A stretch of DNA of 64,000 nt from positions 1,364,001 to 1,428,000 of the forward strand of contig NZ_CP083582.1 in the NCBI RefSeq assembly GCF_020091585.1. The letters run 5' to 3'. The DNA is from Kovacikia minuta CCNUW1. Its GTDB lineage: Bacteria; Cyanobacteriota; Cyanobacteriia; Leptolyngbyales; Leptolyngbyaceae. Made by a program: the position numbers and the translations under genes. Below the pieces are notes generated by a model that did not search any database, had not been told where the DNA came from, and was given only the letters and a program-made list of their open reading frames with translations. How positions within the stretch are numbered: the first letter of the stretch is position 1; every line of letters begins with the position of its first letter. Positions 27,401 through 34,276 of this stretch are shown in pieces.

Positions 27401-28190
27401 GCGAGATAACGTCAAAGTTGTGCGGCGGCAGACAAGCTTGAACTCTTACCGATAGCCTCTGTACCGTCCGCACCAACGCAGTGTGTACGCCCAGCATGGG
27501 CGTGAACTCATGGGGTGAAAGTCCCCTGTCGGAGAACCAACGTCCAAATGATCGAAAAGATCCGAGTGACGCTAACGACTAGCTTAAGGCAAGGGCGTTT
27601 CCGCGAGGAAGGGTCTGAAGGAAGCCAGCGGCAAAGCTGCGAACTGACGAACAGAAACATCATAGAAGGCTGAGATTCCTGTGGCGAGTTGGCACAACAC
27701 AACAAAGCCTTTTGGTTCAAGGAACACAGTAAATGATGCAGTGGTGCAGCGACAGTTCACGCTCTTATCTGGGGAGATCTGCTCAAGAGGCGGTCTGAGT
27801 GTCTAAGGGAGTCTGATTGAGGTCTAGCTGGAAACGGTTAGGGAGCCACAGAACCCTACGGAAATTGAGGCAGCGCGTCTGGTGGTAACGCTGGGGGTGA
27901 TTGAGCAGAAGTCGTGCCGTAGCCATAGTAGCCAAACGCTCATTGTAATGGGTGAGACAGGGTGAAGGGCTGAACTTCAGAGAGCAGGGAGGAGCCGTAA
28001 AGCTCGACGTGGCGATGAACCCGGATGGGGGAGCTAAATTGTCGGCGCTTAATTGCGTAACCAGCCCTAGACACCAATTCCTTGGTATTGGATCGTCTAA
28101 ACCTTTCTGAGGACGCGCCCCGTGCGGAGCCGCACGCGGGGTGCCGTGGGGACGGGGAGGGAAAACCTCCCTGTTACCCGATTAGCTGGC
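27401..28190 (-). other. attC8, interrupted by a group II intron
   Basis: On the plus strand the site begins GCGAGATAAC (27401-27410), has arms GTTGTGCGGCGG and CCGTCCGCACCAAC, and resumes after the intron as TTAGCTGGC (28182-28190). The extra G is in the right arm, so the site points leftwards, in keeping with the minus-strand genes. Its boxes complement those of the restriction cassette (20829) and of attC7 (29897). Confidence 0.75.
27481..28182 (+). mobile_element. ORF-less group II intron (about 702 nt) inside attC8
   Basis: The 5' end GTGTG fits GUGYG and is followed by the domain I signature CGCCCAGCATGGGCG and GGGGTGAAAGTCCCC. The 3' end has the domain V-like hairpin, domain VI-like stem and TTACCCGAT terminus described for the 20412 fragment. 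No reading frame for a reverse transcriptase is present, so mobility would need a protein in trans. The 5' boundary is uncertain by a few bases. The antisense frame at 27720-27508 is not a gene. Confidence 0.82.
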
Positions 28191-28205
28191 TGGCAACAAC
28201 ACTAC

Positions 28206-28670
28206 TTAGGCTTTGCATGGATCATCTGCTGGAGGATGCAATCCAGTTTTTATCCAAAACCGTCTTGTTTCTCGAATAGAATCGTTTTCTGGATAACGGG
28301 TATCATTCAAATCAAGCCGAAGGCAAGTTGCACGACCAATGGGCGTAGTTCCTTCTATAACAACGCCTTGATTTAGCCAAACAAAATGCTCTTCCCACTT
28401 TTGTTTACGAGGATTGAAAATAGGAACAATCTCCTGAGTATCTGGATCAATGCCAGCTACAAAGTTGTATCGCCTCTCATTGCAACGACGACAAGCAAGT
28501 GCGAGATTATCAAGTTCATCAGAACCACCCAAAGATTTTGGAATGACATGATCAACAGTAAATCGATTGGCACTCAGCCGCTCCAGTGAATGACAATACT
28601 CGCAGACATATTTGGCACGCTCTCGAATAGCTTGCTTGAGTTCATCACTGATTGGCATCTTGAGCAGCAA
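28206..28670 (-). CDS. HNH endonuclease family protein
   Basis: This 154-residue protein has the HNH fold: CEYCHS (zinc pair), TVDHVIPKSLGG (catalytic His with Asp), LDNLALACRRCNERR (Asn and second zinc pair). The C-terminal part (WEEHFVWLNQGVVIEGTT, RATCLRLDLND) is the usual tail of the cyanobacterial HNH group. It overlaps the small gene upstream by 26 bases. Role in this cassette is probably DNA cleavage in defence; many relatives are uncharacterised. Confidence 0.82.
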   Translation of the reverse strand: MLLKMPISDELKQAIRERAKYVCEYCHSLERLSANRFTVDHVIPKSLGGSDELDNLALACRRCNERRYNFVAGIDPDTQEIVPIFNPRKQKWEEHFVWLNQGVVIEGTTPIGRATCLRLDLNDTRYPENDSIRETRRFWIKTGLHPPADDPCKA

Positions 28671-28887
28671 GCATCGCGTTGATATGGGTAAAAATGCGAT
28701 CTAACTCTCCGATCGCATCGAGTTCAGAAATTTCATCAGGCGTGATCTGATCAGCTTTTTTCTGTTCCAAAAGGTTCTCCATTCGCAGTTGAAGCGGCTC
28801 ACTGAATTTGAATAAATTCCAGTTACCAACTTTTTCGAGTCGGATTTCATGAATTAAAGAAGACGGTTTGTTAAGAGTTGTAACCAT
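28645..28887 (-). CDS. small partner protein of the HNH gene
   Basis: The 80-residue protein (IHEIRLEKVGNWNLFKFSEP, LQLRMENLLEQKKADQITPDE, LDRIFTHINAMLAAQ) belongs to a family that regularly precedes HNH genes in cyanobacteria, with overlapping reading frames as here. This pairing suggests an antitoxin-like or targeting partner; the function is unknown. Confidence 0.65.
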   Translation of the reverse strand: MVTTLNKPSSLIHEIRLEKVGNWNLFKFSEPLQLRMENLLEQKKADQITPDEISELDAIGELDRIFTHINAMLAAQDANQ

Positions 28888-28902
28888 TTAGCCTCCATTG
28901 CA

Positions 28903-29763
28903 TTATATTTTGGCGAACCAATCTGTATCGACTTCCACTGACTCAATTACCGAGATCTTGACACCAAGCCCCAACTCTTTCAAGCGTTGAACTAATTGCT
29001 CACCATCGATCAGATCAATCGGTGGTGCCCCATCTCGTGTTGCCTCTTTAATCGCATCTCTGGTAAATGTGCCAGTCGTGATAAATAATCCCTTGTCAGT
29101 GCGCCCTTGCATGGCTCCACGAAAATCTCGAATTTGACCCGCCGTGACTGAACCTTGATAACGCTTACATTGAAAAAGCACATGAAAGCTTAGGAAACCA
29201 TTAATCCGGGCAATGCCAACTCCGTCAATTCCACCGTCACCAGATTTCCCTGTAACTTGAACTTGGATAAACCCAGACTCACGCAGTAGACGTTGAGCTA
29301 AACGCTCAAACGCAGATGGTTCAAGTGTTAATAACATTTTGTGCAACTGTTGATGCCATGCTAACTCTTCAAGGGCTTCGATGGATTCAACCGTTTCAGT
29401 GGTTGGATCTGAAGGAACAGCCTTGCTTTTCTCTGTATCTCGAACAGCTTTAACAATTTCTTTGGCATCTAGGTCATCAGGATTAAGCGAGGTTGATACT
29501 AATGACCATACGCCGCGTGCTGAATTCTGTAAAAGCCCGTATTTCTTCAAATAGGTACGGCTCCAGGCAAGACGGTATTCCACTTCACTTTGGGAGGTAC
29601 TGCCATGTGGAATTTCAAGCACCTTATCTGGCAAATTAAGAATTTGTACTACTTTGTCATAGATTTCCTCAGTTGTCCCAGACCCACCCAGAATTTGCAG
29701 AGCCTGAATTGTGGGTATGAACATTGAATCAAATGTTGGGACTGAGGAGGCAGATCGCTTCAT
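28903..29763 (-). CDS. Mrr-like restriction endonuclease
   Basis: This 286-residue protein has an N-terminal winged-helix region (about 8-95; QALQILGGSGTTEEIYDKVVQ, RTYLKKYGLLQNSARGVWSL) as in Mrr, and a C-terminal Mrr catalytic domain: FERLAQRLLRESGF, GKSGDGGIDGVG with the catalytic Asp, FQCKRYQGSVTAGQIRDF (QxK variant), and GLFITTGTFTRDA. Mrr-type enzymes cut modified DNA. It is the first gene after attC7 on the minus strand, followed 15 bases later by the small HNH partner gene. Confidence 0.87.
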   Translation of the reverse strand: MKRSASSVPTFDSMFIPTIQALQILGGSGTTEEIYDKVVQILNLPDKVLEIPHGSTSQSEVEYRLAWSRTYLKKYGLLQNSARGVWSLVSTSLNPDDLDAKEIVKAVRDTEKSKAVPSDPTTETVESIEALEELAWHQQLHKMLLTLEPSAFERLAQRLLRESGFIQVQVTGKSGDGGIDGVGIARINGFLSFHVLFQCKRYQGSVTAGQIRDFRGAMQGRTDKGLFITTGTFTRDAIKEATRDGAPPIDLIDGEQLVQRLKELGLGVKISVIESVEVDTDWFAKI

Positions 29764-29896
29764 ACAAAGGAGCCGATTTACAAAAATGCTGCTTTGTCAA
29801 ATATAAATCGCTACTCAAAATATGTAACTGGTTTGCGATCGCTCAACATAGACATCCCATCGATCATCTGGATGTATACCCCAACCCAGAAACGAA

Positions 29897-29989
29897 GCCA
29901 GCTAACGTTGCCCATCACCCGCCGCAGAAGAGTTTAAATGTTCACAGATAACCTTTCGACGGTCGGGTGCATGGGCGTTGTTATACGGC
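29897..29989 (-). other. attC7 integron recombination site, minus orientation
   Basis: On the minus strand the site runs from GCCGTATAAC to GTTAGCTGGC, with arms GCCCATGCACCCG and CGGGTGATGGGC and the extra G on the left arm, almost the same as attC4 but reversed relative to it. It starts five bases after the YgiT stop. The right box complements the GCCAGCTAA half-site at 28182-28190, defining a cassette with the Mrr and HNH genes. Confidence 0.87.
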
Positions 29990-29994
29990 TTTGG

Positions 29995-30237
29995 CTACGC
30001 TGACTCTAAATGAGAAACCGGAATTTGTTCGGTTCTTTCAGGAGTTTTTGCGCCAGTTGCAACGGCATGAACTGCATGAAGAATCTCAGCTGAGTAGTAT
30101 CGATTGCCACAGGTATCGCAAACACCGATCGTCACATCTTCGAGAATGACAAATCCATCTCTATGTTTGAATGCCTCACGTTTAACGGTTCGAGGTTGAA
30201 CAGTACCTTCGCAATACTCACATTTGTATCCGTACAT
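29995..30237 (-). CDS. YgiT-type zinc-finger (MqsA-like) protein, likely antitoxin
   Basis: The 80-residue protein begins MYGYKCEYCEGTVQPRTVKRE and has two Cys pairs (CEYC and CDTC) of the MqsA N-terminal zinc finger. The DNA-binding half of MqsA is absent. ATG 30237 is chosen because it starts the zinc finger and lies four bases after the DUF4258 stop; the frame is open further upstream. It pairs with DUF4258. Confidence 0.78.
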   Translation of the reverse strand: MYGYKCEYCEGTVQPRTVKREAFKHRDGFVILEDVTIGVCDTCGNRYYSAEILHAVHAVATGAKTPERTEQIPVSHLESA

Positions 30238-30241
30238 ACGA

Positions 30242-30538
30242 TTAGCCCTCAAGTTCAGTAACTTCATAAACCGTGATGATGAGATAACGTCCGGTACTAG
30301 CGAAACGTCCAACCACTCCAACGGGTGTTTGTTGATCCAATGCAGTCCCCACTACTACATATTTTGTGCCTCTGGGGTCATCTTTCTCAACCCGAATGAC
30401 CTGACCGCTCAGAACTGCTTCCTCTACATCTACGATAGTCAGAAGATCTTCAGCCATTTCTTCCATCGCATGAGCAGTCATATCATACTGACGGAGACGA
30501 ATTTTCTCTTTGATGCGATCAATATCACTACGTGACAC
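30242..30538 (-). CDS. DUF4258 protein, likely toxin
   Basis: The 98 residues (IKEKIRLRQYDMTAHAMEEM, VDVEEAVLSGQVIRVEKDD, KYVVVGTALDQQTPVGVVGRF, YLIITVYE) match DUF4258, a RelE/MqsR-like fold that regularly precedes YgiT-type zinc-finger proteins in cyanobacteria. RNase activity is presumed from the fold. With the downstream gene it forms a reversed-order (toxin first) type II pair in the cassette ended by attC7. Confidence 0.75.
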   Translation of the reverse strand: MSRSDIDRIKEKIRLRQYDMTAHAMEEMAEDLLTIVDVEEAVLSGQVIRVEKDDPRGTKYVVVGTALDQQTPVGVVGRFASTGRYLIITVYEVTELEG

Positions 30539-30630
30539 TTGTGCTTGCTCAGGTCATATCCCAACAATCATAGCAATTTGGTTGGGTTTCTCTAGATTCA
30601 TAGGAAATAACACTCATCCCATCCTGTGAA

Positions 30631-31038
30631 TTAACTTAGTGTGAAAAGAAGAGTTAACCACAACACCACAACTACCGTAGGAACAACGTAAGCCAGGAGG
30701 GCAAGATTACCGATTGGCCACTTTCCTCTTTTGCGTTCCTCAACAATGGCTCGATAATCGTCCATTTCCTTCAGAGAACGGGCTGTCAGGCAATCGAGCA
30801 TCCATTTTTGTCTCGCCTGAACGTATCCCCAGATAAAAGTCAGAATAATAGCCAAAACAATAAGAGTTCTGATAATAGGGAGACTTGGGGTGGACTTTTG
30901 ATATAACACCCCAACAATACCCATAATCACAGATTCAAAAATGAGGAAAAAGTTTAAACGATCATTGAACATAGTGTCCTCATGCAAAACATGCTCAAAC
31001 AAGCTGTAGGACTGTTTGCTGCTATATTCATCAGACAT
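30631..31038 (-). CDS. small membrane protein of unknown function
   Basis: The 135 residues (140 from the ATG at 31053) have three hydrophobic segments (about 32-52, 58-78 and 117-139) and a basic loop between the second and third (ARQKWMLDCLTARSLKEMDD, EERKRGKWP). MSDEYSSK at 31038 is the likelier start. It shares a cassette with the DUF4258/YgiT pair. Small multi-pass proteins in such places are often effectors of abortive infection; nothing in the sequence proves this. Confidence 0.6.
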   Translation of the reverse strand: MSDEYSSKQSYSLFEHVLHEDTMFNDRLNFFLIFESVIMGIVGVLYQKSTPSLPIIRTLIVLAIILTFIWGYVQARQKWMLDCLTARSLKEMDDYRAIVEERKRGKWPIGNLALLAYVVPTVVVVLWLTLLFTLS

Positions 31039-31153
31039 TACCAATAACCTCAAGACGCTGTACCAATATTAACTTCAAAGCATCTCAACCTCTTGTCACC
31101 AAAAAATGATCCTCAAGAACTTACTTCCTTCCTTACCGATAAGTGGAGCAGTA

Positions 31154-31196
31154 TAATCGGGTAACGGGGAGGGAAAACCTCCCTGTTACCCGATTA
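31154..31196. repeat. head-to-head remnant of two group II intron 3' ends
   Basis: A 43-base near-perfect palindrome runs from TAATCGGGTAAC to GTTACCCGATTA. Its right part (GGGGAGGGAAAACCTCCC then TGTTACCCGAT) equals the last bases of the intron at 28182; the left part is the same terminus reversed. Outside it lie TTATACTGC (minus strand) and TTAGACCC (plus strand), each looking like a core attC box after GT. It marks a cassette border. Confidence 0.6.
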
Positions 31197-31205
31197 GACC
31201 CACAT

Positions 31206-31370
31206 TTAGATGTTGAGGGCAAGAACCTGATTACTGTGTTCTAATTCCGACTCAAATTCTGGATATGAGTCTTTGCTGGACAGAACAACAATCTTAGGAT
31301 TTGAGTTTGTACCGTTTTTTAGCTCTACAAATTCACCTAAACCTCTGACACCACTCTCGATTATCTCCTA
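31206..31370 (-). pseudogene. C-terminal fragment of an unknown gene cut by IS110
   Basis: The minus strand is open for about 50 codons (SGVRGLGEFVELKNG, KIVVLSSKDSYPEFESELEH, ending VLALNI) and stops just before the GGGTCTAA attC-like box. There is no start codon; the upstream part is replaced by the IS110 element. The protein is not recognised. Confidence 0.5.
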
Positions 31371-32726
31371 AGAAACACACTCCGGGGCAGCAGGTTTGGC
31401 AACAAGGTCAAATCCGAGCGCCCGCGCCTTTTTCTTAAGGTTCTTGACCACTCGTTCTTGATCCTGCTGCTCATAAGTTTCCATGCCTGGATCGACAAAC
31501 GCCTCGCCGGAAGTCCACAGGTGATAGAAGATGCGAGCGAGTTTGTGAGCCGTTGCCGTAATTGCTTTGGGTGCGCCAAGTCGCGCTTGCATCCGACGAT
31601 GAAATGCACCCAAGGCAGAATGGGATCGCACCAAGGTCTGTGCTGCCATTCGTAGCGCCGTTGCAACGCGATTAGCCACTTGGCGAGTCTGCGAACTCTT
31701 GCGCTTGCCGCCTGTGATTCGGCTGCCTGGACACAGCCCTAAGCAAGAGGCAAAATGCTTAGCTGAGGGAAATTTTGACGGGTCTAAGCCCAACTCAGAC
31801 AACAGCGTCAGGACGGTGAGGACTCCAAAGCCATCAACTTGAGTGAAGTCCACGCCACTGATGCGGTACAAATGCGTTCGCAAATCAAAGCTTGGGGCAT
31901 TTCCGGGTTGTTTTTTTCCACGTCGTTTGGCAGCAGGTAAGGGGTTTGTGGCAACTTCAATGCGGTCTGCAAACTGATTGAGGCACGCTTCAATTTCAGC
32001 ATCACAGGCGGCAATCTGGGTCTCAAAGACATCGTAGAGTTGTAATTCCTGATGCAGCACAAACACCAGTTCCGGGCGGTAGTCGCCATTCAATGCCACC
32101 GCAATCTCATCCGTACTGGCATGAATGCGGCGATCTTTGAGTGCTGCGAGTTTGTGCAAGTCTCGTTCGCCAGACACAATCGCCCGAATGATTGTAAGTC
32201 CAGTCGTGCCGCTGATATCGCTAATCACCCGGTGCAGTTGTACATTCATCTGAGTCAAGGCTTTTTGCATCCGCTGAATGTGAGTGCTGGCACTCTTGAT
32301 CAAGGTATCGCGCTGGCGAATGTAGCTACGCAGCACACAGATTTGGTCATCAGGACGGAAGGAGCCTGCTAGTAACCCATCGCTATGGAGTTGTCGCAAC
32401 CATTGACAGTCGAGCACATCACTTTTGCGTCCCGGTACGGTTTTTCCCTGTCGAGCATTGACTAACTTGACTTCAAATCCTTGCGTTTCGAGAATCTGAA
32501 ATACCGCAATCCAATACACTCCGGTTGCTTCCATTACCACGGTCTCAATGCCACACTGTTTGAGCCACGCTGCCATCGCATATAGGTCAGCGGTAAAACA
32601 CCCAAAGCGGCGAACGCATTCACTGTCTCGTCCCTCTGGAACGCTCACCCAATGGTAGTCCGCGCCCAGATCAATGCCTGCGGCATTCGGATTGATCATC
32701 GAGAGTTCAGGCTGTGATGACGGCAT
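31368..32726 (-). CDS. IS110-family transposase
   Basis: This intact 452-residue transposase has an N-terminal RuvC-like DEDD domain (GIDLGADYHWVSV, VMEATGVYWIAVFQ, KTVPGRKSDVLDCQWL) and a C-terminal transposase-20 domain with the Ser nucleophile region (LCPGSRITGGKRKSS). IS110 enzymes recombine DNA guided by a structured RNA from the element's non-coding end. The element interrupts the gene fragment at 31206-31370. Confidence 0.9.
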   Translation of the reverse strand: MPSSQPELSMINPNAAGIDLGADYHWVSVPEGRDSECVRRFGCFTADLYAMAAWLKQCGIETVVMEATGVYWIAVFQILETQGFEVKLVNARQGKTVPGRKSDVLDCQWLRQLHSDGLLAGSFRPDDQICVLRSYIRQRDTLIKSASTHIQRMQKALTQMNVQLHRVISDISGTTGLTIIRAIVSGERDLHKLAALKDRRIHASTDEIAVALNGDYRPELVFVLHQELQLYDVFETQIAACDAEIEACLNQFADRIEVATNPLPAAKRRGKKQPGNAPSFDLRTHLYRISGVDFTQVDGFGVLTVLTLLSELGLDPSKFPSAKHFASCLGLCPGSRITGGKRKSSQTRQVANRVATALRMAAQTLVRSHSALGAFHRRMQARLGAPKAITATAHKLARIFYHLWTSGEAFVDPGMETYEQQDQERVVKNLKKKARALGFDLVAKPAAPECVS

Positions 32727-32930
32727 GGATTCACCCTCCCTAGCATGGTTGAAAAGCTGCCCTGACCTGGATGGCGCTGCTCATACAGTCTCCTAAACGG
32801 GATAGTGGATCTCACTTCACCAACAGCTTAATCGCCACCTTCCAGAACCAGGCTGAGATACGGGCACTGACGCACCAGTGATAAATCGGTCTTTGCTATC
32901 AGGGCATTGCCTTCACTGTAAAACACTGCT
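32727..32930 (-). other. non-coding end of the IS110 element, candidate guide RNA
   Basis: About 200 bases upstream of the transposase carry no credible reading frame. IS110-group elements encode their bridge RNA in the non-coding end before the transposase, so this is where it should be. No loop pairing with the target was worked out, and the outer boundary is unclear. Confidence 0.4.
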
Positions 32931-33009
32931 ATGTCTCTCAACTTTAGTGTTTCTTTTTTTCTTAACGAACGCTTCCGTTCCTTAATGGCTGAGATCTTGC
33001 AGCAGTCTC

Positions 33010-33085
33010 AGAAACCGGGTTTCTTGCGAGAATCAATGCGTGAAACCCTTGATATTTGGTTTAGAAACCCGGTTTCTCTACCCTT
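33010..33085. repeat. palindromic repeat (AAACCGGGTTTC type)
   Basis: GAAACCGGGTTTCTT and AGAAACCCGGTTTCTC face each other about 45 bases apart. The same core occurs in the 102-bp MITE at 56164. The short frame across it (32931-33113) is not a gene. Together with the IS110 end it fills the gap between 32727 and 33177, where no other feature was seen. Confidence 0.65.
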
Positions 33086-33177
33086 GTTGAGAATGGTGCA
33101 AGATGTGAGATAAAGGATAAAAGAATGAGGGAAAACTTGGTGGCAGAATAGGGGTGTTGTTCGTGCTAGATTGACCC

Positions 33178-34041
33178 ATGTCTTCTCTTGCCCCCACACC
33201 CCACACCCCACACCCCACACCCCTTCCTCTGATTGCGCTTGACCCTACTCCCTACTCCCTACTCCCTACTCCCTACCTCACTCCCTGGCTCATCGGTGTT
33301 ACCTTAAATACCATCCTGGCTGCGATCGCCTTCTTTGCTCCCAAAAAGCTGCTGACGCCTGCGGGATTGCTGCATGCCTGGTTTCTGGGGGTGCTGGTTT
33401 GGGGCACATTGGGGTGGCAGGGATATGTTGTTGTGATGGTTTATTTCCTGGTGGGGTCAGCGGTGACGCGGGTGGGGATGGCTCAAAAGGAGGCAGAGGG
33501 GATTGCCGAGAAACGATCGGGGGCAAGAGGTCCGGAAAATGTCTGGGGTTCTGCTTTAACCGGGGCGTTGTGTGCGATCGCCGCCTTTATTGTACCGTGG
33601 CTCAATTTAGGGTCATCCGGGCAGTGGCTTGTCTCCCTGTTGGTGTTGGGCTATGTTGCCAGTTTTAGTACCAAGTTGGCGGATACCTGTGCCAGCGAAA
33701 TTGGCAAAGCCTACGGTCAACGCACCTTTTTGATTACCAACTTACAGCCCGTCCCACGGGGCACAGAAGGAGCCGTCAGCCTGGAAGGTACCCTCGCCGG
33801 GATCGTCGCCTCGATCGCGCTCGCCCTGGTCGGTTGGGCAGTCGGTCTCATTAGCCTGTGGATGGTTGCTGTTTGTGCAGTCGCCGCATTTGTTGCCACC
33901 AATTTGGAAAGTGTCATTGGTGCCACCTTACAATCCCGATTTAACTGGCTCACAAACGAGGTCGTGAATATCGTGAATACCCTGATTGGCGCGATCGTGG
34001 CGATGGCGATCGCTCAAGGAGTGTATTTAGTTTTGGGATAG
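33178..34041 (+). CDS. DUF92/VTE6 family integral membrane protein, putative phytyl-phosphate kinase
   Basis: The 287-residue protein has six or so transmembrane segments and the DUF92 signatures: VLVWGTLGWQGYVVVM, FSTKLADTCASEIGKAYG, PRGTEGAVSLEGTLAG, ATNLESVIGATLQ. The plant VTE6 relative phosphorylates phytyl-phosphate for tocopherol and phylloquinone synthesis; the same role is inferred here. The N-terminal 35 residues are encoded by two short tandem repeats (ACACCCC and TACTCCC), and no start codon lies after them. Either the ATG 33178 is used or the true start is a rare codon. Confidence 0.8.
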   Translation: MSSLAPTPHTPHPTPLPLIALDPTPYSLLPTPYLTPWLIGVTLNTILAAIAFFAPKKLLTPAGLLHAWFLGVLVWGTLGWQGYVVVMVYFLVGSAVTRVGMAQKEAEGIAEKRSGARGPENVWGSALTGALCAIAAFIVPWLNLGSSGQWLVSLLVLGYVASFSTKLADTCASEIGKAYGQRTFLITNLQPVPRGTEGAVSLEGTLAGIVASIALALVGWAVGLISLWMVAVCAVAAFVATNLESVIGATLQSRFNWLTNEVVNIVNTLIGAIVAMAIAQGVYLVLG

Positions 34042-34054
34042 CGCGATCTCCCCT

Positions 34055-34233
34055 GCGTAGGATGCGTTAGCTTTGCGTAACACATCAATTGATCATCTGA
34101 TCATCGAACAACTTCAATAAAAACGATACAAAGAAACCTAATTGAATCAACAATGAAAAGCTCAATGGAAATCTGAAATAGATGAACTAAATCATTGAAT
34201 CGATGCGTTACGTTGGCACTAACGCATCCTGCG
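34055..34233. mobile_element. MITE-like element with GGATGCGTTAG ends
   Basis: The outer repeats GCGTAGGATGCGTTAG and CTAACGCATCCTGCGC are inverted, and inner repeats (GCGTAAC and GTTACGT) add to the dyad. The roughly 110 bases between are AT-rich and non-coding. It lies just upstream of the truncated vWA gene and may have removed its N terminus. Confidence 0.65.
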
Positions 34234-34276
34234 CGAGAAGGGGCGATCGCTAAAGAATACTTAGATTGAGTACTGT

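Noticed and set aside
27508-27720. 70-codon minus-strand frame
   Set aside because: It is antisense to group II intron domain I; RNA structure explains the sequence.
29724-29951. 75-codon plus-strand frame
   Set aside because: It runs from the Mrr gene start into attC7 and has no independent support.
11480-29989. exact match of the attC6 right box to the attC7 left box as proof of a simple inversion of one cassette
   Set aside because: Other boxes also recur (GTTATGCCGC and GTTAGCTGGC each twice), and the cassette ended by attC7 seems to have its own start near 31150, so the match alone is not decisive.
32931-33113. 60-codon plus-strand frame before DUF92
   Set aside because: It is mostly translated palindromic repeat sequence.
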